64,000 nt of DNA from Cryobacterium frigoriphilum (GTDB lineage Bacteria; Actinomycetota; Actinomycetes; Actinomycetales; Microbacteriaceae). This document shows, in pieces, positions 12,681-21,225 of this stretch. The notes below the pieces were generated by a model. It saw only the letters and a list, made by a program, of their open reading frames with translations. It made no database searches and had not been told where the DNA came from. A program made the translations under genes and the position numbers. The stretch's first letter is position 1. Every line of letters begins with the position of its first letter. Where the stretch lies: assembly GCF_004403305.1 (NCBI RefSeq), contig NZ_SOHE01000018.1, positions 124,001 through 188,000 on the forward strand, written 5' to 3'.

Positions 12681-13532
12681 ATGTCAATCGTCGTCACCGG
12701 AGCCACCGGACACCTCGGAGCTCTCATCATTGACCACCTGATCAGCCGCGGAATCGCTGCCACCGACATCACGGGCGCCGGCCGCAACCCCGAGCGCCTC
12801 GCGACACTGGCCGCGACGGGTGTGCACACCGTGCGTCTCGACTACAGCGACCCGGTCAGCCTGGCCACCGCCCTCACCGGCGCCGACACCCTCGTGCTCG
12901 TCTCGGGCAGTGAGGTCGGCCAGCGTGTGCAGCAGCACACCAACGCGATCAATGCCGCGAAAGCAGCCGGCGTCTCACGTATCGTCTACACGAGCGCCCC
13001 GCGCGCCGACACCTCGGCCCTGATCCTGGCCCCCGAGCACAAAGCGACCGAAGAGCTCATTCGCGCCGCCGGCATCCCCTTCACGATCCTGCGCAACGGC
13101 TGGTACACCGAGAACTACCAGAACCTCGTCTCGGTGGCCCGCGAAACCGGCACCTACCTCACGAGCGCCGGTACCGGCCGGGTATCGAGCGCGTCCCGAA
13201 CCGACTACGCCGAGGCCGTGGCTGCAGTTCTGACCAGCGCCGGACACGAGGGCAAGATCTACGAGCTGTCGGGCGATGTCGCCTGGGACGGCACGGAAAT
13301 GGCCCAGACCCTCACGACACTGCTGGATATTCCCGTCGTCTTCACTCCGGTCAGCCCCGAGCAGCATGCCGGCATTCTGCAGAACGCGGGCCTCGACGCG
13401 GGTACCGTCGGCTTCGTCGTCGCCCTCGACGGCAACATTCGCGATGGCCTGCTGGACGGCACCTCCGGAGAGCTGGCCGCCCTCATCGGCCGCCCGACCA
13501 CGCCCCTCATCGACGGCCTGCGCGCCGCCTGA
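12681..13532 (+). CDS. qorB: NmrA-like/atypical SDR, NAD(P)H:quinone oxidoreductase QorB-like
   Basis: The 283-residue Rossmann protein starts MSIVVTGATGHLGALIIDHL, an atypical SDR dinucleotide motif (GxxGxxG). It contains YTSAPRADTSALILAPEHKATEELIRAAGIPFTILRNGWYTENY, characteristic of the QorB/YtfG group that reduces quinones with NADPH. AGGGAATGCC stands before the ATG at 12681. The 140 bp upstream carry several partial copies of gatctggccaacc and no gene. A redox-sensing NmrA role without catalysis cannot be excluded. Confidence 0.82.
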   Translation: MSIVVTGATGHLGALIIDHLISRGIAATDITGAGRNPERLATLAATGVHTVRLDYSDPVSLATALTGADTLVLVSGSEVGQRVQQHTNAINAAKAAGVSRIVYTSAPRADTSALILAPEHKATEELIRAAGIPFTILRNGWYTENYQNLVSVARETGTYLTSAGTGRVSSASRTDYAEAVAAVLTSAGHEGKIYELSGDVAWDGTEMAQTLTTLLDIPVVFTPVSPEQHAGILQNAGLDAGTVGFVVALDGNIRDGLLDGTSGELAALIGRPTTPLIDGLRAA

Positions 13533-13562
13533 CCCCCGGCTCACGCCCGCCAGCGACAACCC

Positions 13563-13622
13563 CGCGAGTGAGCAGTTGTGGCGCTTCCCGAGCCAGGGAA
13601 GCGCACAAACTGCTCACTCGCG
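13563..13622. terminator. 27-bp inverted repeat between convergent qorB and panD (family C)
   Basis: Arms 13563-13589 and 13596-13622 are near-perfect complements (mismatches only in a short gtgg/tgtg segment) with a 6-nt loop. The outer core is cgcgagtgagcag. It ends four bases before the panD stop. Tail-to-tail placement suggests a bidirectional terminator. The outer motif tgctcactcgcg recurs after the hydrolase at 51056. Confidence 0.8.
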
Positions 13623-13625
13623 ACC

Positions 13626-14054
13626 TCATCTCGGCTCGGATTGGGGCTCGGATAAGGGCGGCCTGATCAGGCCGGCCACGTGGGCAGCGGATGCATCCGA
13701 ATCGACCGCGACAATGGCATTGCGTTCGTTGACGTGCACGACCGAGGGCTCGAAGACGCGCGCCTTCTTGGTGCTCATCTGCGCGTACGAGATGATGATC
13801 ACGAGGTCGCCCTGGTGCGCCAGGCGGGCCGCGGCACCATTGACGCCGATCACCCCGCTGCCGCGTTCCCCGGCGATCAGGTAGGTCTCAAACCGGTTGC
13901 CGTTGTTCACATTGACGATGCTGACGAGCTCGCCGGGCAGCAGGTCCGCGGCATCGAGCAAATCACGGTCCACGGTCAGTGACCCTACATAGTGCAGGTC
14001 GGAGTGCGTGACGGTGGCACGGTGAATCTTGGATTTGAACATGGTGCGGCGCAC
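13626..14054 (-). CDS. panD: Aspartate 1-decarboxylase (pyruvoyl enzyme)
   Basis: The 142-residue proenzyme makes beta-alanine for pantothenate and CoA. The self-cleavage site is plain: HYVGSLTVD, where the Gly-Ser bond is cut to create the pyruvoyl group. Downstream blocks [29 protein letters not shown] and [12 protein letters not shown] are typical. I prefer GTG 14054 (VRRTMFKSK), because other actinobacterial PanD proteins begin MLRTMFKSK and an AAAGGG lies nine bases upstream; the ATG at 14042 has no ribosome site. Confidence 0.95.
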   Translation of the reverse strand: MRRTMFKSKIHRATVTHSDLHYVGSLTVDRDLLDAADLLPGELVSIVNVNNGNRFETYLIAGERGSGVIGVNGAAARLAHQGDLVIIISYAQMSTKKARVFEPSVVHVNERNAIVAVDSDASAAHVAGLIRPPLSEPQSEPR

Positions 14055-14199
14055 TGGTCGGGACCCTTTCACGAGGTGAGCGGTCGATCCGAACGAGCGG
14101 AGTCGACGGTCCAGTGTGGCCCCTTGCCGGCCAACGGCCAAGTCGACCGGGTATTGAGCCGGTACCCGACAGACCTTCGGCACACCGCCCGCCGACGAC

Positions 14200-14235
14200 T
14201 GACCCGACGCATGACCCGACGCATGACCCGACGCA
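14200..14235. repeat. 12-bp tandem repeat, 3 copies, in leader of phosphatase gene
   Basis: Three identical units of tgacccgacgca precede a partial fourth, ending about 30 bp before the start of the histidine phosphatase gene. It may fall within the promoter or leader. Confidence 0.9.
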
Positions 14236-14268
14236 TGACCCAGGCTCACTGCCTAAGCTGGAGACACC

Positions 14269-14934
14269 ATGCGACTCTTCCTCATCCGTCACGGCCAGAC
14301 GCCCGCCAACGTTCTCGGCTCGCTCGACACCAACCATCCCGGCCCGGGCCTGACGACGCTCGGCGAGCAGCAGGCCGCGGTCATCCCGCGAGCGCTCGAA
14401 AACGAACCCATCGACGCCATCTTCGCCTCGACGCTGCGACGCACCCAGCTCACCGCGGGTCCCCTCGCCGTGGCCAGAGGCCTCGACGTTCAGATTGCCG
14501 GCGGCCTGCACGAGATCGAGGCGGGCGAGCTTGAGGGGCGCAACGATCAGGCATCCGTCGTGAAATACATGCAGACCGTGTTCGCCTGGGGCGCCGGCAA
14601 CCTCGACGTGCGCATGCCGGGAGCGGGCACCGGCCACGACTTTTTCGCCCGGTTCGACACCGATATCTCCGCGGTCAGCGCCGAGCTCGAGACGGCCGCG
14701 GTCTTCAGCCACGGCGCCGCGATCCGCGTCTGGGCCGCGGCTCGGGCCGCGAATGTGCCGCCCGAATTCGCGGGACTGAACAACCTCGACAACACCGGTG
14801 TCGTCGAACTGACCGGTTCTCAGGCGGATGGCTGGACGCTCGTTTCGTGGGCCGGCATGCCGGTCGGCGGGCAGCACCTGGCCGACGCGACCGCCGAAGA
14901 TCCCACCGGCGACACCCTCAGCGCCCAGGCCTGA
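14269..14934 (+). CDS. Histidine phosphatase (phosphoglycerate-mutase-like)
   Basis: The 221-residue protein starts MRLFLIRHGQTPAN, where the RHG histidine is the phospho-acceptor. ASTLRRTQLTAGPLA holds the second arginine, IEAGELEG a conserved acidic patch and VFSHGAAIRVW the second catalytic histidine. The substrate could be a sugar phosphate or nucleotide and is not apparent. The stop lies five bases before the TTG start of glutaminase, suggesting one transcript and coupled translation. Confidence 0.88.
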   Translation: MRLFLIRHGQTPANVLGSLDTNHPGPGLTTLGEQQAAVIPRALENEPIDAIFASTLRRTQLTAGPLAVARGLDVQIAGGLHEIEAGELEGRNDQASVVKYMQTVFAWGAGNLDVRMPGAGTGHDFFARFDTDISAVSAELETAAVFSHGAAIRVWAAARAANVPPEFAGLNNLDNTGVVELTGSQADGWTLVSWAGMPVGGQHLADATAEDPTGDTLSAQA

Positions 14935-14939
14935 TTCCG

Positions 14940-16754
14940 TTGGAATCACCCGTCGAGAATTATCTGCACGACCTCCACGCGGAGATAGTCCAGAACCGGA
15001 ATGGCACGGTGTACACGCCGGGCGGGGCTCCGAGCAGCGCTGATCCTGACTGCTTCGGCATCTGCCTCGCGACGGCCGACGGGCACGTCTACGAGGTAGG
15101 CGATACCCGCACCGAGTTCACGCTGCAGTCCATTTCGAAGGTCTTCAGCTACGCCCTCGCGCTGAGTGACCTCGGTTTCGACGCCGTCGACGCGAAGGTC
15201 GACGTGGAACCCTCCGGCGACCCGTTCAACGAGATCTCCCTCGCGGCAGGAACGGGCCGCCCGGACAATGCCATGATCAATGCCGGAGCCCTCGCCGTGA
15301 CCTCGCTGATCAAGGGTTCGGGCGGCAAGAGCGCCATCAAACGCATCGTGCGGGTGCTCTCCGACTGTGCCGGCCGCGAACTGAGCGTAAACGAGCCGAT
15401 CTTCGAGGCCGAACGCCGGCACAGCGACCGCAACCACGCTCTCGCTTACCTCCTGCGTTCCTTCGACATCATCGAAGACGACCCGACCGCGGTGCTCGAG
15501 AATTATCTGCGGCATTGCTCGGTGCGCGTCACCTGCCGGGACCTCGCGATCATGGCCGCGACCCTCGCCAACGGCGGCACCAACCCGGTGACCGGCGTCA
15601 CGGCCCTCGACCTGGCCCCGGTCGAGCGGGTGCTGTCGGTCATGATGACCTCGGGGATGTACGACGATGCCGGCGCCTGGCTGACCTCCGTGGGCATGCC
15701 GGCCAAGTCCGGGGTCGGCGGCGGAACCCTCGCCGTGCTGCCCGGGCAGATCGGCGTGGCCGTGTTCTCACCGCGCCTCGACGCCCACGGCAACAGCGTG
15801 CGCGGCGTCGCCACCAGCCAGCGCCTGTCACGGGAGCTTGAACTGCACTTCGTGCGCGCCGCCCGCAGCGGGCGCTCCACGATTCGCACCTCCACCGACA
15901 TCACCGAGCTGCCCTCCGGCATCCGTCACCCCGAGGAGGCCGCCGCAATGTTGGCCGAACACGGCCACCGCGCGCGGGTCATTGAGCTCAGCGGCGATCT
16001 GCTGTTCGCGGGCACCGAATCCACGCTGCGCGAGGTCTGTGCTCTCTCCGACGAGGTGCAGCTGGTCATTCTCGACCTGCGCCGTGTCGATAAGGTCGGC
16101 GCCGTTGCCCTGCGGATGCTGTCCGCCCTGAAGCACAGCCTGGCCGCCGCTAATCGAGAGCTGCTCTTGATCGGTACCGAGGGAACCGCCACCGAGACCC
16201 TCGCCGATCTGGGGCCGCACGTGCGCGCCTTCGACACCCGAAGCTCAGCCGTGGAATACGCAGAGAATGTGCTGATTGCACGTTATTTACCGGCCCTGCG
16301 CGTGCAGACGCCGGTGCCCCCGGCCGACTCCCCCGCGCTCAGCGCCCTCGCGCCAGCGGATGCTGAGGCGCTGGCCGGGCGCATGGAATCACGCGCCTGC
16401 GACGATGGCGAGATCGTGCGCCGGGTGGGACAGCGCTTCGGCGGGGTGTTCTTCATCGTCTCGGGCAGAATCAGCACGATCGTGACCGGGCCAGGCGGCG
16501 AGCGAGTGAAACTGACGACCCTGAGCGCCGGCATGACCTTCGGCGAACTCGCACTCGGCAGCGACGACCGCCAGGAAACGACCGAGAAGGCCGACGGTCC
16601 GGTGCAGCTTCGGGTGCTGAGCGCCGAGGCGATCGCCCAGCTCGAGCTCGACGACCCGCGCCTCGCGGTCGAATTCTGGAAAGCCCTCACCCGCGACGCC
16701 TACACCCGGGTCGACCAGTATCTGCGGGAGACGGCCGTGCGCATCCGCGACTGA
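14940..16754 (+). CDS. glsA: Glutaminase fused to STAS and cyclic-nucleotide-binding-like domains
   Basis: The 604-residue protein hydrolyses glutamine to glutamate and ammonia. The serine-lactamase-fold domain (1-310) has the S64-x-x-K67 pair in LQSISKVF, followed by FNEISLAAGTGRPDNAMINAGA and AKSGVGGGTLAVLPG. A STAS domain follows (about 340-430, HRARVIELSGDLLFAGTE ... ILDLRRVDKVG), then a cNMP-binding fold (about 455-590) with FGELAL. The arginine-serine-alanine that normally follows and grips the cyclic phosphate is not visible, so ligand binding is doubtful. The TTG start matches the beginning of the family and follows the upstream stop by five bases. Confidence 0.9.
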   Translation: MESPVENYLHDLHAEIVQNRNGTVYTPGGAPSSADPDCFGICLATADGHVYEVGDTRTEFTLQSISKVFSYALALSDLGFDAVDAKVDVEPSGDPFNEISLAAGTGRPDNAMINAGALAVTSLIKGSGGKSAIKRIVRVLSDCAGRELSVNEPIFEAERRHSDRNHALAYLLRSFDIIEDDPTAVLENYLRHCSVRVTCRDLAIMAATLANGGTNPVTGVTALDLAPVERVLSVMMTSGMYDDAGAWLTSVGMPAKSGVGGGTLAVLPGQIGVAVFSPRLDAHGNSVRGVATSQRLSRELELHFVRAARSGRSTIRTSTDITELPSGIRHPEEAAAMLAEHGHRARVIELSGDLLFAGTESTLREVCALSDEVQLVILDLRRVDKVGAVALRMLSALKHSLAAANRELLLIGTEGTATETLADLGPHVRAFDTRSSAVEYAENVLIARYLPALRVQTPVPPADSPALSALAPADAEALAGRMESRACDDGEIVRRVGQRFGGVFFIVSGRISTIVTGPGGERVKLTTLSAGMTFGELALGSDDRQETTEKADGPVQLRVLSAEAIAQLELDDPRLAVEFWKALTRDAYTRVDQYLRETAVRIRD

Positions 16755-16825
16755 CCCGTGGCTGGCCCGCCCGCACAAAACGTCATGTCGTCCGGGCACC
16801 TCCTCGCGCTCGCTAGTCTGAATCC

Positions 16826-17386
16826 ATGAAAAGAACACTGCGCACATATGCCCCGGGCGCGCTGGCCCTGATTGCCGCGCTTGCCCTGAGCGGATGTGCG
16901 CAGCCCGCACCCTCGACAGCCCCCCTCACCAGCACGGCAGAGTCCAACACCGCAGAGTCCAGCACCGCAGAGTCCAGCACCGCAGACTGTAGCGGCGTGA
17001 GCGTCGTCGTCGACTTCGGAACCCTCAAGGCCGACCCGCTCACGGAGTGCGTCGACGCAGACGGGGCCCTCGCCGCATCCGCTGTGATGCAGACCGCCGG
17101 CATCAGCACCGAGGGAACAGTGGAGTACGGCGACCAGATCGTGTGCCGCGTCAACGACCGCCCCGCCGCCGACGAGACCGTCGAGGTGGCTGGCGAAGCC
17201 TCCTTCACCGAGTCCTGCGCCTCGATGCCCGCGGCCTACGCCTACTGGGCGCTCTGGGTGAAGTCCACCCCCGACGCCGACTGGGCCTACGCGCAGGAGG
17301 GCCTCGGCTCGCTGCAGACCGCGCCCGGAGAGACGCTCGGCCTCGTCTACACGACCGGCACCGAGACTCCCACGCCCGGCAGCTAG
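16826..17386 (+). CDS. Lipoprotein linked to an ECF transporter, possible cobalamin binder
   Basis: The 186-residue protein has a lipoprotein signal (MKRTLRTYAPGALALIAALALSGC), with Cys24 in the LSGC box. Then comes a Ser/Thr/Glu linker made of a 15-bp repeat, and a compact beta-rich domain containing two more cysteines and YWALWVKSTPDADWAYAQEG. This spacing of aromatic strands resembles DUF4430/transcobalamin-C-like domains, but the match is by eye only. The stop codon overlaps the start of the fused ECF gene by one base, so it is probably the extracytoplasmic partner of that importer. Confidence 0.72.
   Translation: MKRTLRTYAPGALALIAALALSGCAQPAPSTAPLTSTAESNTAESSTAESSTADCSGVSVVVDFGTLKADPLTECVDADGALAASAVMQTAGISTEGTVEYGDQIVCRVNDRPAADETVEVAGEASFTESCASMPAAYAYWALWVKSTPDADWAYAQEGLGSLQTAPGETLGLVYTTGTETPTPGS
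16931..16990 (+). repeat. 15-bp in-frame tandem repeat, 4 copies
   Basis: Units of agcaccgcagagtcc encode the S/N-T-A-E-S linker just after the lipoprotein cysteine. Confidence 0.9.
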
Positions 17387-19404
17387 TGTTTCGGCTGCAT
17401 CCGGGACCGCTGCAGGCCGCGGTCGTGCTCGCCGTAGGGTTCGTGCTGCTGCGCGTGGTCTATCGCGTGCTCTTCGGCGGGGTCGGCGGGCCCGGCCCGG
17501 TAGTGGTCGAGCTGCCCCAGTTGCGCCTCGCTGGGCCGTTCAGTCATGTCACCCTGCTCGGCGAGATCACCGCCGTCGGGCTCGGTAACGCGGCCCTCAG
17601 CGCGCTCCCCGTCGCGGCCGTGATCCTGATTTTCGGCCTGCTCAACGCCGTCATCGACGTGCGCCGCTTCTTTGCCCGCGGCGCGGGCCGCGGCCCCCTG
17701 CGGGCCATCTCTCGCTCGCTCGTCATTGCCTGGGGAACCTTTCCCGCTCTGCTCGACTCGGTGCGTCGGGTGCGCGTCGCCCGGCAGCTGCGCGGCGAAC
17801 GCGGCGCCGCGGCGCTGCTCGTGCCCGTCTTCGAACAGACCATCGAGCGCGCCCTTGCCCTTGCGGCCTCGATGGAGACCCGCGGCCTGGCCGCCGGGCA
17901 TCCCCTCGCCATTCACCCCTTCCCTGGTGATGTCGCCCACCCGGTCACGATGACGGATGCCTCCCTCACCTTCGACGGCCCGTGGCGGCTCGAGGGCCTC
18001 TCCATCAAACTCACCCCCGGTACCCTGACCGTGATCGCGGGCCCCACCGGCTCGGGCAAGAGCAGCCTGCTGCACAGCCTGAGCGGACTCTTCCAACACT
18101 TCCACGAAGGCAGCCAGGGCGGTCGCATTGAGGTTGCCGGCGTCGACCGGCAGCTCACTCCCCCCCGCGACACCGCCACCGTCGTCGGCGTCGTCAGCCA
18201 GAACGTGCGTCTCGCGTTCGCCGCCGAGACCGTGCACGACGAGATCGGCTTCGCCCTCGCGGTGCGTGGGGCCGCCTCGGCCCTCGTGCACGAACGCGTG
18301 CTCGAGGTTGCCGCCCGCCTGGCGATCGAGTACCTGCTGGCGCGCCCGATCGAGGCCCTCTCGGCCGGGGAAGCCACGCTCGTGGCCATCGCGGCGGCCC
18401 TCGTGGGGCGTCCGACCCTGCTGCTCGTCGACGAGCCCCTCGCGGATCTCGACGATGCCGCCCGCGAGCGGGTGTGCGGGGTGCTCGACGGTCTCGCTCA
18501 CGGCACCCGCGAAGCACCCGTCTGCGTCGTCGTCGCCGAGCACAACACCGCTGAGTTCGCCCGGGTAGCGGATGCCTGGCTCGACATTCAGGGCTCCCGC
18601 GTTCTGGTCCGTACCGCTGACGACCGGCCCACAACACCGGCCGCCCGGCCCCTCCCCTCTGGCGGTGAGTCCGAGTCGGTGGTGCCGCTCCGGCAGCCCC
18701 CACTGCGCACGGCGATCGAGACCGCGGCCGGACTCGGGCAGCCGCTCGTGGACATCCGGGGCCTGAGCGTTCAGCTCGGCGCTCAGACCGTCGTCGATGA
18801 TGTCTCGCTCGGCATTCGTTCGGGAGAGATAGTGGCGCTGCGCGGCCCGAACGGCGCCGGCAAGAGCAGCCTGCTGCAGGCAATGGCGCTGCCGAGCGGC
18901 CCCGGAACGGTGCTCATCGCTGGTCAGGACGTGCAGTCCCTGACGCGCCGCACCCGTCGCCACCTCGTCGCCCTCGTGCCCGAAAACGTCGACGACCTGC
19001 TGTTTTCGACGACGGTCCGCGAGGAGTGTCGGCGCGCCGACCGCACCCGGCGGGTGACGACGCCCACCATTCAGGTCTTCGCCCGGCTGCTCGGCCGTGA
19101 GGCCGGGCCCACGCTCGCCGCCCTGCTCGACCGGCACCCGCGGGATCTCTCCGCCGGCGAACGGCTCTGCCTGGTGATCGCGATCCAGCTCGCGGTCGCG
19201 CCGGCGCTGCTACTCGTGGACGAGCCGACCCGGGGACTCGATCCGCAGGCGCGCACCCTCGTCGGAGCGGCCCTCACGCGCGCCGCCGACAGCACGGGAG
19301 CCGTCATCGTCGCCACCCACGACCACGATTTTGCCGCACGGGTCGCCACGACGACGATAAGAATGGAAGCAGCCCGGATCGTGCCCGTGCTGGTGTCGCA
19401 CTGA
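17386..19404 (+). CDS. Fused ECF transporter: EcfT transmembrane plus two EcfA ATPase domains
   Basis: About 672 residues. The N-terminal 200 residues are membrane helices ending in an EcfT coupling segment (VRRVRVARQLRGERGAAA, then ERALALAASMETRG). ATPase 1 has Walker A GPTGSGKSS at about 219, signature LSAGEATLVAIAAAL and Walker B LLLVDEPLADLDD. ATPase 2 has GPNGAGKSS at about 487, signature LSAGERLCLVIAIQL and LLLVDEPTRGLDPQ. It is thus a complete energising module in one chain. The GTG start overlaps the lipoprotein stop. With the following S component it should import a vitamin; cobalamin is a guess from the lipoprotein. Confidence 0.88.
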   Translation: MFRLHPGPLQAAVVLAVGFVLLRVVYRVLFGGVGGPGPVVVELPQLRLAGPFSHVTLLGEITAVGLGNAALSALPVAAVILIFGLLNAVIDVRRFFARGAGRGPLRAISRSLVIAWGTFPALLDSVRRVRVARQLRGERGAAALLVPVFEQTIERALALAASMETRGLAAGHPLAIHPFPGDVAHPVTMTDASLTFDGPWRLEGLSIKLTPGTLTVIAGPTGSGKSSLLHSLSGLFQHFHEGSQGGRIEVAGVDRQLTPPRDTATVVGVVSQNVRLAFAAETVHDEIGFALAVRGAASALVHERVLEVAARLAIEYLLARPIEALSAGEATLVAIAAALVGRPTLLLVDEPLADLDDAARERVCGVLDGLAHGTREAPVCVVVAEHNTAEFARVADAWLDIQGSRVLVRTADDRPTTPAARPLPSGGESESVVPLRQPPLRTAIETAAGLGQPLVDIRGLSVQLGAQTVVDDVSLGIRSGEIVALRGPNGAGKSSLLQAMALPSGPGTVLIAGQDVQSLTRRTRRHLVALVPENVDDLLFSTTVREECRRADRTRRVTTPTIQVFARLLGREAGPTLAALLDRHPRDLSAGERLCLVIAIQLAVAPALLLVDEPTRGLDPQARTLVGAALTRAADSTGAVIVATHDHDFAARVATTTIRMEAARIVPVLVSH

Positions 19405-19478
19405 CTGCCCCGGCTGCCCCGGCCGCCCTGGCATCGATCCGCCCGCGAACCGCGGCCAGGAAGCGCTGGACGACCGCG

Positions 19479-20219
19479 GTGCTCGGCGCCGGCAGCCTGC
19501 TCGCCGCGGCCGCCTTCGCTTGGCCGTTCGCGGTCTCTGCGGTCCCCGCCGACGCCCAAGCCGCAGTGCCGTTCGTCGCCTTCGCTCTTGTACCGGCGCT
19601 TATCGTCGCGCTCGCGCTCACCCTCGACCGCGAGATGTACACCGCCAAGACCGTCGCCCTGCTCGGCGTGTTGAGTGCTATCGGCGCGGCAGTGCGCATC
19701 GCCGGCACCGGTGTCGGCGGCGTCGAGGCGGTCTTCGTGCTGCTCATTCTGGCCGGCCGGGCGTACGGAGCCCGGTTCGGATTTCTGCTCGGCCTGCTGA
19801 CCATCGCGGTCTCGTCGCTGCTCTGGGGCGGCTTCGGCCCGTGGACGCCGTTCCAAATGTTCGCCTGCGCCTGGGTCGGAGCCGGCGCGGGCCTGCTGCC
19901 GCGCATGCGCCCCGGCCTTGCCCGCCGCCCGCGCCTCGAAATCGCCCTGCTGGTCGGCTACGGCATCGCCGCGTCCTACCTGTTCGGCCTGGTCATGAAC
20001 CTCTGGTTCTGGCCGTTCGCGGTCGGTGGCGGCACCGATATCTCGTACTCAGCGGATGCCGCCCCCGGCCAGAACCTGGCGTCCTTCGCCCTGTACTCCC
20101 TCGTCACGTCCACGCTGACGTGGGACACCGTGCGAGCCGTCACAACTGCTGTCGGGCTCGTTCTGGTCGGCCCCGCCGTGCTCGCCGCCCTGCGCCGCGC
20201 GAAGCTGTCGCCACGCTGA
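19479..20219 (+). CDS. ECF transporter substrate-binding (S) component
   Basis: The 246-residue protein has about six membrane helices and reads LLAAAAFAWPF at the front, then AVRIAGTGVGGVEAVFVLLILAGRAYGARFGFLLGLLTIAVSSLLWGGFGPWTPFQMFACAWVGAGAG. The last part is the typical S-component core. The GTG at 19479 is the only ordinary start; the frame stays open upstream through RPRTAARKRWTTA, so the true protein might begin near the end of the fused gene with a rarer CTG at 19401. Directly downstream of ecfT-A-A', same operon. Confidence 0.8.
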   Translation: MLGAGSLLAAAAFAWPFAVSAVPADAQAAVPFVAFALVPALIVALALTLDREMYTAKTVALLGVLSAIGAAVRIAGTGVGGVEAVFVLLILAGRAYGARFGFLLGLLTIAVSSLLWGGFGPWTPFQMFACAWVGAGAGLLPRMRPGLARRPRLEIALLVGYGIAASYLFGLVMNLWFWPFAVGGGTDISYSADAAPGQNLASFALYSLVTSTLTWDTVRAVTTAVGLVLVGPAVLAALRRAKLSPR

Positions 20220-20499
20220 TACCGCGCTGACACCGCGCTGAGTTATCAACCGCAGTCACGCTTCCGGGTCCCGCCGCACGGTCGCCGGCGTTGTCCACCA
20301 GCTGCGCGAAGAACACGACCAGTGCACGGGGGTCATCACCGGATATCTCCTCCGCGGCGAGCCGACGGTGAATCGTGAGCACCGCGGGATCCGAGACCTG
20401 ATGACCGGCCGCTCCGAGCGCGGCATCAGCGAAGCGGATGCGGCGCTCGACTTCTGCAGCGCTCACGGCGGGGCCGGTTGGTGCGTGCGACAGACCCAT
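20140..20499 (-). CDS. Possible orphan VbhA-family antitoxin
   Basis: From ATG 20499 the frame reads VSAAEVERRIRFADAALGAAGHQVSDPAVLTIHRRLAAEEISGDDPRAL, which resembles VbhA antitoxins (amphipathic helix, then G-x-x-x-D-P and E-I-S-G-D). VbhA proteins neutralise Fic-domain AMP-transferase toxins. No Fic gene is adjacent. The normal family end is replaced by an unrelated Arg-rich tail overlapping the ecfS end on the other strand, so the gene may be frameshifted or degraded. Recognition is by eye; low certainty. Confidence 0.45.
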   Translation of the reverse strand: MGLSHAPTGPAVSAAEVERRIRFADAALGAAGHQVSDPAVLTIHRRLAAEEISGDDPRALVVFFAQLVDNAGDRAAGPGSVTAVDNSARCQRGISVATASRGAGRRARRGRPERARQQL

Positions 20500-20607
20500 G
20501 ACGAGCCTCTGATCTGACTGCGCTATGTGTACCGTCGCGGCCTGCCTAAGCAGCAGTAATTTGTGCTCCGGATTGCCGCCCTGCGCCTTGCGGAGCATTA
20601 TCGAGGC

Positions 20608-20991
20608 ATGACTGCCTACCTAATCTCCTTCCCCAGCGAGGCCCTCGTGCTCACCGACGAGGAGTTCCCGATCGTCGCCGCCGAATCTCGCGCGGTGATC
20701 GAAGAAGCGAAAGCCGCCGGTGTCTATGTCTACGGCGGCGGCATCGACGAGAAGCTGGGCCCCGTGCTGGTCACCGCCGACGGGTCGGTGAGCGCGCAGA
20801 CCTATCCGGACAGCGAACTCACGGGCGGGTTCACCATCCTGGAGTTATCGACCCGCGAGGAGGCGGTCGAGTGGGCGCGCAAGATCGCGGCGGCGTGCCG
20901 GTGCCCACAAGAACTCCGCGAGTTCATGTACGACCCCGGCAGCTATCCGACCGGGCATCTCACCGACCCGGCGATTGTAGATCGAAAGTAG
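20608..20991 (+). CDS. YCII/DGPF-domain protein
   Basis: The 127-residue protein has a ferredoxin-like dimeric fold. GGFTILELSTREEAVEWARKIAAACRCPQELREFMYDPG is the typical strand-helix end of YCII-related proteins, often found near sigma factors or in small oxidoreductive operons. GAGGC precedes the ATG. Function unknown. Divergent from the VbhA-like gene. Confidence 0.75.
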   Translation: MTAYLISFPSEALVLTDEEFPIVAAESRAVIEEAKAAGVYVYGGGIDEKLGPVLVTADGSVSAQTYPDSELTGGFTILELSTREEAVEWARKIAAACRCPQELREFMYDPGSYPTGHLTDPAIVDRK

Positions 20992-21225
20992 AACACCGCG
21001 ATGTTGCGGCGTTCCCGGCGGAGACGGTGCTAGCGAGGTCCACCGGACGCGGTCGAGTAGGCGCGCACGATCCCCGATTGCTGCTACCCGGAGAGTGAGT
21101 GGCAGATCGGATGCTGCTGATGAGGAATCAACGAAGAATACTGGAAAGTTTTTTTGGTTATCACTGATTTAGGCCCGATTCGGGGTCTGATCGGGGCTGG
21201 AGTGTCGGTGGCTCGGTGTTGACTA
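20992..21225. other. Gene-free, locally AT-rich stretch before HNH gene
   Basis: No coding signal is seen. Between about 21115 and 21165 the base composition drops sharply, with a run of seven T, in contrast to the GC-rich surroundings. A TTGACT stands at 21219-21224, too close to the first ATG to serve as its -35 unless translation starts further in. It probably holds the HNH gene promoter. Confidence 0.5.

Noticed and set aside
17383-19137. 584-codon open frame opposite the ECF gene
   Set aside because: Antisense shadow; no motifs, while the plus strand has two complete ATPase motif sets.
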